From Pararhizobium sp. (lineage in GTDB: Bacteria; Pseudomonadota; Alphaproteobacteria; Rhizobiales; Rhizobiaceae): a stretch of 64,000 nucleotides of DNA. Position 1 is the first letter of the stretch, and each line of letters begins with the position of its first letter. Where the stretch lies: NCBI GenBank assembly GCA_017794825.1, contig CP051237.1, positions 186,001-250,000 of the forward strand, read 5' to 3'. Below, in pieces: positions 27,291 to 34,923 of this stretch. The position numbers and the translations under genes are program-made. The notes below the pieces were generated by a model that saw nothing but the letters and a program-made list of their open reading frames with translations, did not search any database and was not told the origin of the DNA.

Positions 27291-28670
27291 TCAGACTTTC
27301 TTCAAATGATAGGATTTCGGGCGCGTCAGGTTCTGGTATCCAATGACGGAAAGCGCCCCGCCCTTGCCGGTGTTCTTGCAGCCGGTCCAGCACAGTCCGG
27401 GATCGAGGTAGTCCGCGCGGTTCATGAAAACGGTGCCGGTTTCAATGCGGGCGCCAATCCGGGCCGCGCGTTCCGGATCACGGGTCCACAACGACGCCGT
27501 CAAGCCGAACTCACTGTCATTCATGAGCGATACGGCCTCGTCGTCATCAGCGACCTTCATAATGCCGACAACCGGTCCGAAACTCTCCTCGCGCATAACC
27601 CGCATGTCATGATTCACGTCAACAAGGATCTGCGGCATCAGATATGTGCCCCCGTCCTGGGGAAAGAGCTGCGGGTCGATCAATGCGCGTGCGCCGGCTT
27701 CCACTGCTTCGGCGGTCTGGGCGCGAACCTCTTCTGCAAATCGCAGCGTCGCCATCGGTCCAAGCGTCGTCGTCTCATCCAGCGGGTTACCCAGAGTGTA
27801 GCCACTGACGATAGCGACCGCTTTCTCAACGAAAGCGTCGAAAAGCGAAGCGGCGACATAGATTCGCTCAATGCCGCAGCAGCACTGACCGGAATTGAAC
27901 ATGGCGCCGTCGATCAGCGTTTCCGCAGCCGCCTCGACGTCGGCGTCGTCCATGACGTAGCCCGGATCCTTGCCGCCAAGTTCAAGCCCCAGATTGGTGA
28001 AGGTGCCAGCGGCAGCCCGTTCGATGGCCCTGCCGCCGCCCACAGAACCGGTGAAATTCACGAATCCGAAGCTTTTTGCAGCGATCAGCGCCTCTGTCGT
28101 CTCATGATCGAGAAACACGTTCCGGAATACGTCTTCCGGCACGCCAACTTCGGAAAACGCCTTCGCCATCCGTTCGCCTACGAGAACAGTCTGGGTGGAG
28201 TGTTTCAGCACCACCGCGTTGCCTGCGATCAGCGCCGGCGCAACCGTGTTGATCGCCGTCATGTAAGGGTAGTTCCATGGCGCAATGACCAGAACCACTC
28301 CATGCGGCTCGCGCAGGATACGCCGCTCGAAACTGTCGCTGTCTTCCACGACAATCGGCTTCAAAGCCTCCTCGGCGATATCCGCCATATAACTCGCGCG
28401 TTCCTCAAAGCCGCGAAACTCGCCGCCATAACGCACGGGCCGCCCCATCATCCAGGAGAGTTCCGGGACGATCTCCTCATTCATCTCGCCGATGCGGGCG
28501 ACCCCCGCTCGCACCAGCGCGATCCTTTCGGACAGCGGTCTTGCAGCCCAGGCTTTTTGAGCTTTTGCCGCCCTGTTCACGACGTCTTGCGCCTCTGAGG
28601 ACGACAGTACCGGCCGTTCGGCATAGATCGTTCCGTCGATCGGCGTTACGCATTGCAGAATTTTTGTCAT
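27291..28670 (-). CDS. Aldehyde dehydrogenase family protein
   Basis: An NAD(P)-dependent aldehyde dehydrogenase of 459 residues, short for the family (about 480-500). The oxyanion and cofactor Asn is in IAPWNYPYMTAI, the general base Glu in LGLELGGKDPGYVM, and the catalytic Cys in FNSGQCCCGIERIYV, a rare triple Cys. MREESFGPVVGIM and the C-terminal GGALSVIGYQNLTRPKS are complete. It sits between the second GS-like ligase (1 bp) and the iron alcohol dehydrogenase (3 bp). It parallels PuuC, which oxidises gamma-glutamyl-aminoaldehydes in putrescine degradation, but the substrate here is not known. Confidence 0.93.
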   Translation of the reverse strand: MTKILQCVTPIDGTIYAERPVLSSSEAQDVVNRAAKAQKAWAARPLSERIALVRAGVARIGEMNEEIVPELSWMMGRPVRYGGEFRGFEERASYMADIAEEALKPIVVEDSDSFERRILREPHGVVLVIAPWNYPYMTAINTVAPALIAGNAVVLKHSTQTVLVGERMAKAFSEVGVPEDVFRNVFLDHETTEALIAAKSFGFVNFTGSVGGGRAIERAAAGTFTNLGLELGGKDPGYVMDDADVEAAAETLIDGAMFNSGQCCCGIERIYVAASLFDAFVEKAVAIVSGYTLGNPLDETTTLGPMATLRFAEEVRAQTAEAVEAGARALIDPQLFPQDGGTYLMPQILVDVNHDMRVMREESFGPVVGIMKVADDDEAVSLMNDSEFGLTASLWTRDPERAARIGARIETGTVFMNRADYLDPGLCWTGCKNTGKGGALSVIGYQNLTRPKSYHLKKV

Positions 28671-28671
28671 G

Positions 28672-30042
28672 TCAGGCTCTTTCGAATCCGCGCGCGACTT
28701 CCCAGTCGGTAACCTTGCGGTCGTATTCTTCCTGCTCCCACTCGGCGGCGCGGACGTAGTGGTCGATTACCGCGTCGCCGAACGCCGCGCGCAACATGTC
28801 GGACTCGTCTAGCGCGCGCATGGCGCTGCGCAGCGTGCGCGGCACGGATCTCGCTTTTTCGGACAGGTAGGCGTCGCCTTTGAACTCGTCTTCCAGATCG
28901 CGCTTGTTCTCGATGCCGTCAAGCCCGGCTGCAAGCATCGCGGACATTGCGAGATAGGGATTGAGATCGGCCCCGCCGATACGGCATTCGACACGCACCG
29001 CCTTGCTGCTTTCGCCGCATAACCGGAACCCGGCTGTCCGGTTGTCGGTGCTCCAGATCGCCTTCGTCGGCGCGAATGTGCCCTCGGCGAACCGCTTGTA
29101 GGAGTTGATATATGGCGCCAGAAACCAGGTGATCGCCTCGGCATTGTGCAAAAGACCAGCCAGGTAGTGACGCATCAGCTCCGACATGCCGTAGGGACCG
29201 TCCGGATCGTAAAACAGCGCGGTCTTGCCGTCGTCGGACCAGAGCGACTGATGAATATGACAGGAGTTGCCCGCCGCTTGCGTATGCCACTTGGCCAGGA
29301 ACGTCAGGGCCTTGCCCTTCGCCCACGCGATTTCCTTGCTGCCGTTCTTTATGAAAACGTGAGTGTCGGCGATATCCAGCGCATCGGAATATCTGACGTT
29401 GATTTCTTCTTGGCCAGCGCATGCCTCGCCCTTGGTGCACTCGATCGCGATGCCCGCGCCGTAGAGGCCGTTGCGTATCGACCGCATCACCTCTTCTTCC
29501 TTGGTGGTCTGAAAGACGGCGTAGTCCTGATTGTATTTGCCGATGGTGGTCAGGCTCCTGTAGCCGCCTGCCTGCGCCTCCTCGAAGCTCTGGTCGAACA
29601 GGAACAGCTCCAGTTCCGGCGCCATGTTGGCCATCATGCCCATGTCCTTCAGGCGCGCGACCTGCTTCTTCAGCAACGCTCGTGGCGCATGCGGCACTTC
29701 CTCATGCGTATGGTGATCCATCACGTCGCAAAGCACATAGGCGGTCTTTTCGAGCCAGGGCGTGCGACGCAGCGTCGTCATGTCCGGCGTCATTGTATAG
29801 TCGCCATAGCCGCGCTCCCAGCTTGCGGAGGCATAGCCGCTGACGGTCTCCATCTCCATATCCGTCGCCAGCAGATAGTTACAGCTGTGGGTTTCCTTGA
29901 AGGCGTGCTTGACGAAGTTGTCGGCGTGGAACCGCTTGCCCATCAACCGGCCCTGCATGTCGACCTGCACAGCGACGACCGTGTCGATCTCACCGCTTGC
30001 GACCGCGTTTTCGAGCTCCTTGAAGCTAAGATTGCCGGGCAT
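28672..30042 (-). CDS. Glutamine synthetase-like gamma-glutamyl-amine ligase (copy 2, PuuA-like)
   Basis: A 456-residue GS-family ligase closer to the PuuA/GlnT type than copy 1. Visible are the beta-grasp VAVQVDMQGRLMGKRF, the metal site MAPELELFLFDQ, NSCHIHQSLWSDDG, the nucleotide and glutamate segment SYKRFAEGTFAPT, and VECRIGGADLNPYLAMSAM. Such proteins commonly gamma-glutamylate amines (putrescine, ethanolamine, isopropylamine) rather than ammonia. It is 1 bp from the aldehyde dehydrogenase gene and 90 bp after the TRAP binding-protein gene, with a long hairpin between. Two divergent ligases in one operon suggest two substrates or a hetero-oligomer. Confidence 0.9.
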   Translation of the reverse strand: MPGNLSFKELENAVASGEIDTVVAVQVDMQGRLMGKRFHADNFVKHAFKETHSCNYLLATDMEMETVSGYASASWERGYGDYTMTPDMTTLRRTPWLEKTAYVLCDVMDHHTHEEVPHAPRALLKKQVARLKDMGMMANMAPELELFLFDQSFEEAQAGGYRSLTTIGKYNQDYAVFQTTKEEEVMRSIRNGLYGAGIAIECTKGEACAGQEEINVRYSDALDIADTHVFIKNGSKEIAWAKGKALTFLAKWHTQAAGNSCHIHQSLWSDDGKTALFYDPDGPYGMSELMRHYLAGLLHNAEAITWFLAPYINSYKRFAEGTFAPTKAIWSTDNRTAGFRLCGESSKAVRVECRIGGADLNPYLAMSAMLAAGLDGIENKRDLEDEFKGDAYLSEKARSVPRTLRSAMRALDESDMLRAAFGDAVIDHYVRAAEWEQEEYDRKVTDWEVARGFERA

Positions 30043-30080
30043 ATTGTCAGCCTTCCGGAATATACTCTGTTATCAGTAAA

Positions 30081-30117
30081 TTGCCGCCGGTTTCGCAGAA
30101 ATCGATTCCGGCGGCAA
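30081..30117 (-). promoter_or_regulatory. Intercistronic stem-loop after the TRAP binding-protein gene
   Basis: Perfect 10-bp arms (TTGCCGCCGG / CCGGCGGCAA) with a 17-base loop, located 16 bp after the binding-protein gene and 38 bp before the GS-like gene on the minus strand. In solute-binding-protein operons a hairpin at this place often protects the upstream mRNA so that the binding protein is made in excess. A role as partial terminator is also possible. Confidence 0.5.
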
Positions 30118-30132
30118 CAGCTTTGTTGAATG

Positions 30133-31182
30133 CTAACCGTAACGGTAAGGCGGACCCGCCTTCTGCATGGTTTCGCGATATTTTTTCAGGATTTCGACGA
30201 CCTTCGCATTACGCGGGCTTTCGGCCGCGATTTCATCCCAGAATTTCAGGGCCTCGTCCTCGACGGTGGTCCATTCCTCTTCAGGGATCGAGGTCAGTTC
30301 CAACTTGCCCCCGGTCGTGCGGTAGTGCGCCTCGCCCCACCAGTACCAATACTGGCGGTAATAATGAGAGCTGTCGATGCACAACATGTAGAGCGATTGC
30401 AGGTTTTCCGGCAGTTCGTTCCAGCGCTCTTCGTTGACGAAATAGGAACCCGCCCAGGCGCCGGAAATGTTGTTCGTGAGATAGTAGTTGGTCACATCGG
30501 CCCAACCGACAGTATAGTCCTCGGTGATGCCCGACCAGGCGATGCCGTCGAGTTCGCCTGTCTGGACGGCGACTTCGATGTCTTCCCACGGCAGAGTCAC
30601 CGGCACCACGCCGAAGCGCTGCAGGAAGCGTCCGGCAGTCGGGAATGTGAACACCCGTTTGCCCTTCAGATCTTCAAGGCTCCTGATCGGATCGACCGTC
30701 GCGAAGTTGCACGGGTCCCAGGCGCCGGCGCTCAGCCATTTTACGCCCTCGACTTCCGAATAAGCCTCTTCCCAGATTTCCTTCAGTCCGTACTCGTTGA
30801 AAAGCACCGGCACATCGAGGCTGTAGCGTGATGCGAACGGGAAGTATCCCCCGAACACCGAAACATCGACCGGCGCTGCAATGGAGTCGTCGTCGCTCTG
30901 AACGGCGTCTATCGTACCGCGCTGCATGGCGCGAAACAGTTCGCCCGTGGGCACAAGCTGGTCGGCGAAGTAGAGTTCGATTTCCATCTGGCCCGCCGCG
31001 ACCTTGTTGAACTGGTCGATGGACGGCTTGATCACATGTTCAGCGAGCGCCGGACCGGCATAGGTCTGGAGCCGCCACTTGATGGGCGCCTGCGCCTTGA
31101 CGTGAGGGGCAGCGAGTGTAGCGCTGCCGGCGGCGGCCGTGAACAGGCCGGCTTTCTTCAAAAAATTACGTCTGTTGGTCAT
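30133..31182 (-). CDS. TRAP transporter substrate-binding protein (DctP family)
   Basis: The periplasmic receptor of a tripartite ATP-independent transporter, 349 residues. The N-terminus NRRNFLKKAGLF is a twin-arginine signal, with cleavage likely after HVKA. The domain shows WRLQTYAGPALAEHV, ELFRAMQRGTIDAV and SLEDLKGKRVFTFPTAGRF. The Arg that holds the substrate carboxylate in most TRAP receptors (within the KxR segment after LKG) aligns here with Phe178, so the ligand may not be a simple carboxylate. The ATG at 31182 is preceded by GGGAG and is preferred over a longer frame. A stem-loop follows the gene. Confidence 0.92.
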   Translation of the reverse strand: MTNRRNFLKKAGLFTAAAGSATLAAPHVKAQAPIKWRLQTYAGPALAEHVIKPSIDQFNKVAAGQMEIELYFADQLVPTGELFRAMQRGTIDAVQSDDDSIAAPVDVSVFGGYFPFASRYSLDVPVLFNEYGLKEIWEEAYSEVEGVKWLSAGAWDPCNFATVDPIRSLEDLKGKRVFTFPTAGRFLQRFGVVPVTLPWEDIEVAVQTGELDGIAWSGITEDYTVGWADVTNYYLTNNISGAWAGSYFVNEERWNELPENLQSLYMLCIDSSHYYRQYWYWWGEAHYRTTGGKLELTSIPEEEWTTVEDEALKFWDEIAAESPRNAKVVEILKKYRETMQKAGPPYRYG

Positions 31183-31280
31183 GGATATTCTCCCGTTTCG
31201 AAATGCGCGGACCTTTCCGTCGCACCTCCTGTTCAGTTGTTCCCTTGTGTTGTGTTCGGCGGCGCGATCTCCTCTTTCGG

Positions 31281-32606
31281 TTAGCGGACATAGACATGTT
31301 GCGGCAGCCACAGGGCGATCTGGGGAAAGACCATGACGATCACCAGCGCCAACAGCATCACGAAAACAAAGGGCACGATGGACCGGTAGATGTCGGTCAG
31401 CGAAATTTCCGGCGGAGCCATCGCCCGCATCAGAAAAAGGTTGTAGCCGAAAGGCGGCGTCATATAGGCGATCTGGCTGGTTATGGTGTAGAGCACGCCG
31501 TACCAGATGAGATCGAAACCGAGCATATCTACTAGCGGAATGTACAGCGGCGCGACGATCACCAGCATGGCCGTGTCATCGAGGAAGGTCCCCATCAGCA
31601 GGAAGGAAATCTGCATAAGGATCAATATCTCCCATGGGCCGAGACCGAGCTCTCCTACGAAGAAGCCCTCGATCGCGCGCACCGCGCCAAGACCGTCGAA
31701 CACCGCGCCGAAACAAAGCGCCGCCAGGATAATCCACATGAACATGCAGCTCACGCCGAGCGTCTTACGCAAGGTCTCTTCCATGACATGCGCGGTGAGC
31801 CGTCGTTTCACGATGGCGGCAAGCGTCGCCGCGAGCGCCCCGACCGCCGAACTCTCGACGAGACTTGTCACGCCCATAAGGAACAGTCCCGTCATGCTGA
31901 AAAAGATCAGGATTGGAAGAATGCCGGCCCGCAACAGCTTCAGCTTCTCGCGCAAAGGAATGTTGCGTTCTTCCTTCGAGAGCGGCGGTCCGAGTTCCAG
32001 CTGAATACGGCAGCGAACAACGACATAAACGATGAACAACCCAGCCATCATCAGACCGGGGAACACGCCAGCCAGCCACAACTGTCCGACCGACTCTCTT
32101 GCGATCATGCCATAGAGCACGAGAACCACGCTTGGCGGCACGAGGATGCCGAGCGAACTGCCGGCCTGCACAACGCCGGTGATCATGATCTTGTCGTAGC
32201 CGCGGCGCAGCAATTCCGGCAGCGCGATTGTCGCGCCAATAGCCATACCAGCGACGCTCAGTCCGTTCATCGCCGAGATCGCCACCATGAGAATGATAGT
32301 TCCGATCGCGAGTCCGCCGTTCAAAGGCCCGAACCAGACATGAAACATCTTGTATAGATCGTCTGCGATGCCGGATTCCGACAGCATGTAGCCCATGTAG
32401 ATGAAGAGCGGCAGCGTCAGCAGCGGATACCACTTCATCAGTTTGACGCCAGCCGAGAAGGCGATTTCCGAACCACCGTCGCCCCAAAGCAGCAGCGAGG
32501 CGATCACCGCCACGGCGCCGATCGCACCAAAGACGCGCTGGCCGGTTAGAAGCATCACCATCATGGAGGCGAACATGAGGATGGCGATCATCTCATAGCT
32601 CATCAC
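31281..32606 (-). CDS. TRAP transporter large permease (DctM family)
   Basis: The 12-helix membrane subunit that moves substrate with sodium or proton gradients. It has 441 residues, with MKWYPLLTLPLFIYMGYML near residue 60, SLGILVPPSVVLVLYG, and a C-terminal YMTPPFGYNLFLMRAM, all typical of DctM. The start overlaps the stop of the small permease by 4 bp (ATGA). It lies 98 bp upstream of the binding-protein gene, so the order QMP is all on one transcript. Confidence 0.94.
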   Translation of the reverse strand: MMSYEMIAILMFASMMVMLLTGQRVFGAIGAVAVIASLLLWGDGGSEIAFSAGVKLMKWYPLLTLPLFIYMGYMLSESGIADDLYKMFHVWFGPLNGGLAIGTIILMVAISAMNGLSVAGMAIGATIALPELLRRGYDKIMITGVVQAGSSLGILVPPSVVLVLYGMIARESVGQLWLAGVFPGLMMAGLFIVYVVVRCRIQLELGPPLSKEERNIPLREKLKLLRAGILPILIFFSMTGLFLMGVTSLVESSAVGALAATLAAIVKRRLTAHVMEETLRKTLGVSCMFMWIILAALCFGAVFDGLGAVRAIEGFFVGELGLGPWEILILMQISFLLMGTFLDDTAMLVIVAPLYIPLVDMLGFDLIWYGVLYTITSQIAYMTPPFGYNLFLMRAMAPPEISLTDIYRSIVPFVFVMLLALVIVMVFPQIALWLPQHVYVR

Positions 32607-33109
32607 AGATCAACCCCGCGCACCTTGCCGATGCTCCGAAACATCGAGGCGATGGCCTGAAGCAGCATCATCAGAATGCCGAGACACATGACGATCTTGA
32701 TCGGCGCCATATATGGTCGCCAGGCGGAGTAGCTTCTCTCACCATATTCGAGGGCGTAAGCGGTGCTGTTGTATCCGCCGTAAAGCAGGACGCCCAGATA
32801 GAAGATGAGCAACAGGACCGTGAAGCTGTCGACCCAGGCTTTCTTACGGTCAGACCATGCGCCATACAAAAGATCCATCCGCACATGGTCGCCCATCTGC
32901 AGAGAATAGGCCCCACCGAGAATATAATAGCCAACCATCAGGAACTGCGCTGTTTCCAGCGTCCAGAGCGGCGGAATGAAGAACGTCTTAGTAAAGGACG
33001 AGTAGAGGAGCACGCCCATCATCGCGAAGATGAGATACATGGCAAAGCGACCGATAATCCGATTGAACCGGTCTACGATATGAATATAGCCAACGATGAA
33101 TCCGGGCAT
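32603..33109 (-). CDS. TRAP transporter small permease (DctQ family)
   Basis: A four-helix small membrane subunit that pairs with DctM. Of its 168 residues, helices lie near 18-38 (FAMYLIFAMMGVLLYSSF), 50-68, 90-112 and 132-155. The motif GDHVRMDLLYGAWSDRKKAW between helices 2 and 3 is typical of DctQ. It overlaps the large permease by 4 bp and the upstream amidohydrolase stop by 3 bp, so translation of three genes is probably coupled. Confidence 0.92.
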   Translation of the reverse strand: MPGFIVGYIHIVDRFNRIIGRFAMYLIFAMMGVLLYSSFTKTFFIPPLWTLETAQFLMVGYYILGGAYSLQMGDHVRMDLLYGAWSDRKKAWVDSFTVLLLIFYLGVLLYGGYNSTAYALEYGERSYSAWRPYMAPIKIVMCLGILMMLLQAIASMFRSIGKVRGVDL

Positions 33110-33921
33110 CAGGGAACCCTCGCTGGCGAGGATACAGTTTCGGGTACGGAGCGATCGAGCGCGGCCATCAACATGGCGACCAGTTCGTTCGCCGCGCGTT
33201 TCTGACCGGCTTCGTCCGCGATGAGATCGTTTCGGACCTCGATCATCACATTGAGCAGATTTCGCGGCGCTGCGTGAACGTCGATTGTGTGCATGACCCC
33301 CTGCCCCGGCCCGTAGGGTTCGTTGCGGCGGGTCACCATGGTAGTGAAGCTCGAGGCGTGATCAAGCATCGCATCAGCCAGACGCGTGTCCCAGTCATGC
33401 AGAATTCCCAGTTCCACCTCCCGCATTGCGCCGTGATAGACAGGAGTGAAACTGTGAATGGTCACGAAGACCGGATGTCGGCCTGCATGGGTTCGTTGTT
33501 CGATGGTGTCTGCGACTGTCTCGTGAAACGGCGTGTATATCTCGATGATCCGCCGTTGCTGTTCCAGATCGGAAAGGCGGCGATTGCCCGGCACTTCGTA
33601 TATTTCGCTGACCGCCGGCATTGCGTCATGCGCTCCCGGCGCACGGTTGCAATCAAAGACAAGTCGTGAAAAGTTTTGCGCAATCAGGGTCGCATCCAGG
33701 ATTTCCGCCATAGCCCTCGCCACCTCGATGGCGCCCGGATCCCAAGCGATGTGACTTTGCAGAACATCAGGTTCGAGGCCCAGCTTGCCAAGGGCGGCCG
33801 GAATCCGGTTGGACGCATGTTCACACACGAGCAGGATGTCGCTGTCGCCGCTCGGATTGGCTACGGAAACCGGTTCGCCATCCGCGACAGTCAGAAGTGA
33901 CGCATGTGAGGTCAATGCCAT
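33109..33921 (-). CDS. N-formylglutamate amidohydrolase family protein
   Basis: A 270-residue hydrolase of the FGase family (PF05013). Recognisable segments are ILLVCEHASNRIPAALGKLG, HIAWDPGAIEVARAMAE, FSRLVFDCNRAPG, VTIHSFTPVYHG and a C-terminal IEVRNDLIADEAGQ. Known members release formate from N-formylglutamate in histidine breakdown, but no hut genes are present. As the first gene of a cassette with two gamma-glutamyl ligases, it may hydrolyse a gamma-glutamyl amide and return glutamate, filling the place of PuuD. That reassignment is an inference. The ATG at 33921 has AGGGGA upstream; the frame runs far upstream without coding signs. Confidence 0.9.
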   Translation of the reverse strand: MALTSHASLLTVADGEPVSVANPSGDSDILLVCEHASNRIPAALGKLGLEPDVLQSHIAWDPGAIEVARAMAEILDATLIAQNFSRLVFDCNRAPGAHDAMPAVSEIYEVPGNRRLSDLEQQRRIIEIYTPFHETVADTIEQRTHAGRHPVFVTIHSFTPVYHGAMREVELGILHDWDTRLADAMLDHASSFTTMVTRRNEPYGPGQGVMHTIDVHAAPRNLLNVMIEVRNDLIADEAGQKRAANELVAMLMAALDRSVPETVSSPARVP

Positions 33922-33931
33922 TGTTCCCCTG

Positions 33932-33953
33932 TTCTGTAAAAATCTGTACAGAA
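33932..33953. promoter_or_regulatory. Candidate operator between hydrolase and RpiR genes
   Basis: In the 105-bp divergent region, TCTGTACAGA (33943-33952) is a perfect 10-bp palindrome nested in an inverted repeat TTCTGT (33932-33937) / ACAGAA (33948-33953). TCTGTA also recurs directly at 33933 and 33943, one helical turn apart. A second AT-rich imperfect dyad follows near 33980-33998. The neighbouring RpiR protein is the obvious candidate ligand. Confidence 0.45.
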
Positions 33954-34026
33954 ATTCAGACCTCGTCAATAGGAACCTGAAATTTTCATTACAAATTTGT
34001 GGCACGCTGTGGAATGACGAGTTACC

Positions 34027-34923
34027 ATGTCCCCGATGGAGGAAAATCCGCGGACGATGGACAAGCCGGTACTCGAACTCATCAGAGACAGATACGACGC
34101 CTTGACGCGCACGGAACGCCGGCTGGCTGACGCGCTGCTGGACAATTACCCCGTCGCCGGCCTGACCAGCATGACGCGACTCGCCGAAAGCGCCGGGGTG
34201 TCGACGCCGTCCGTCCTGCGCATGGCCCAGAAGTTGGGTTTTTCGGGATTTCCCGATCTGCAAGCCTCGCTCCGCGCAGAGCTGGAAGCGACAATCTCCA
34301 ATCCGATCGCGAAGCATGACAGCTGGGCTGAACACGCGCCGAACACCCACATTCTCAACCGCTTCGCTGACGCAGTGATGCAGAACATGCGCGAGACGCT
34401 GGGCGCGCTCGATCCGCAGGAATTCGACGCTGTGCGAACGCGGCTTGCAGACCGCAGACGCGGTCTTCTCATCGCCGGCGGCCGCATCACGCACGCGCTG
34501 GCGCAATACATGTTCACCCACATGCAGGTGATCCGCGAAAATGTGACGCTGCTTCCGCCAAACGCCAACACCTGGCCGCACTTCGTTCTGAACATTCGCG
34601 AAGGCGACGTCCTCGTCGTGTTCGATATTCGCCGTTACGAGAACGATACGCTGAAACTGGCCGAAATGGCGCGTTCGAAAGGCGCGTCCATTATACTGTT
34701 TACCGACCGTTGGGGCTCACCGGTTTCGCGATTCGCGGAGATCAGGTTCAACGTGCAGATCGAAGCGCCGTCGGCCTGGGACTCCTCCGTCGTAACGATG
34801 TTCATCATCGAGGCCCTGATCGCCGCTGTCGAAACAGAAATCTGGGGCGTCACCAGCCAGCGAATGAAGCAGCTTGAAGGGCTTTTCGACGAGACGCGCC
34901 TGTTCCGCAAGGCCCGTGACTAG
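34027..34923 (+). CDS. RpiR/MurR family transcriptional regulator
   Basis: A 298-residue regulator with an N-terminal HTH_6 domain (about residues 10-85: LTRTERRLADALLDNYPVAG, then VSTPSVLRMAQKLGFSGFPDL) and a C-terminal SIS domain at about 130-265 (RRGLLIAGGRITHALAQYMF, VLVVFDIRRYENDTLKLAEM). SIS domains usually sense phosphosugars; some RpiR members in rhizobia control amine or amino-acid catabolism instead. It is divergent from the cassette, whose operator candidates lie in the shared 105-bp gap, so it probably controls it. The first ATG is used; ATG at 34057, with GGAGG upstream, is a plausible shorter start. Confidence 0.92.
   Translation: MSPMEENPRTMDKPVLELIRDRYDALTRTERRLADALLDNYPVAGLTSMTRLAESAGVSTPSVLRMAQKLGFSGFPDLQASLRAELEATISNPIAKHDSWAEHAPNTHILNRFADAVMQNMRETLGALDPQEFDAVRTRLADRRRGLLIAGGRITHALAQYMFTHMQVIRENVTLLPPNANTWPHFVLNIREGDVLVVFDIRRYENDTLKLAEMARSKGASIILFTDRWGSPVSRFAEIRFNVQIEAPSAWDSSVVTMFIIEALIAAVETEIWGVTSQRMKQLEGLFDETRLFRKARD

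Noticed and set aside
26442-28598. 718-codon plus-strand open frame
   Set aside because: It is antisense to the iron alcohol dehydrogenase and aldehyde dehydrogenase genes, both with intact motifs; its translation is rich in His, Arg and Gln and matches no family. High-GC shadow.
33922-34581. N-terminal extension of the FGase-family gene by about 220 codons
   Set aside because: It runs antisense through the RpiR gene and the shared promoter region; the FGase domain begins shortly after the ATG at 33921, which has a good ribosome site.
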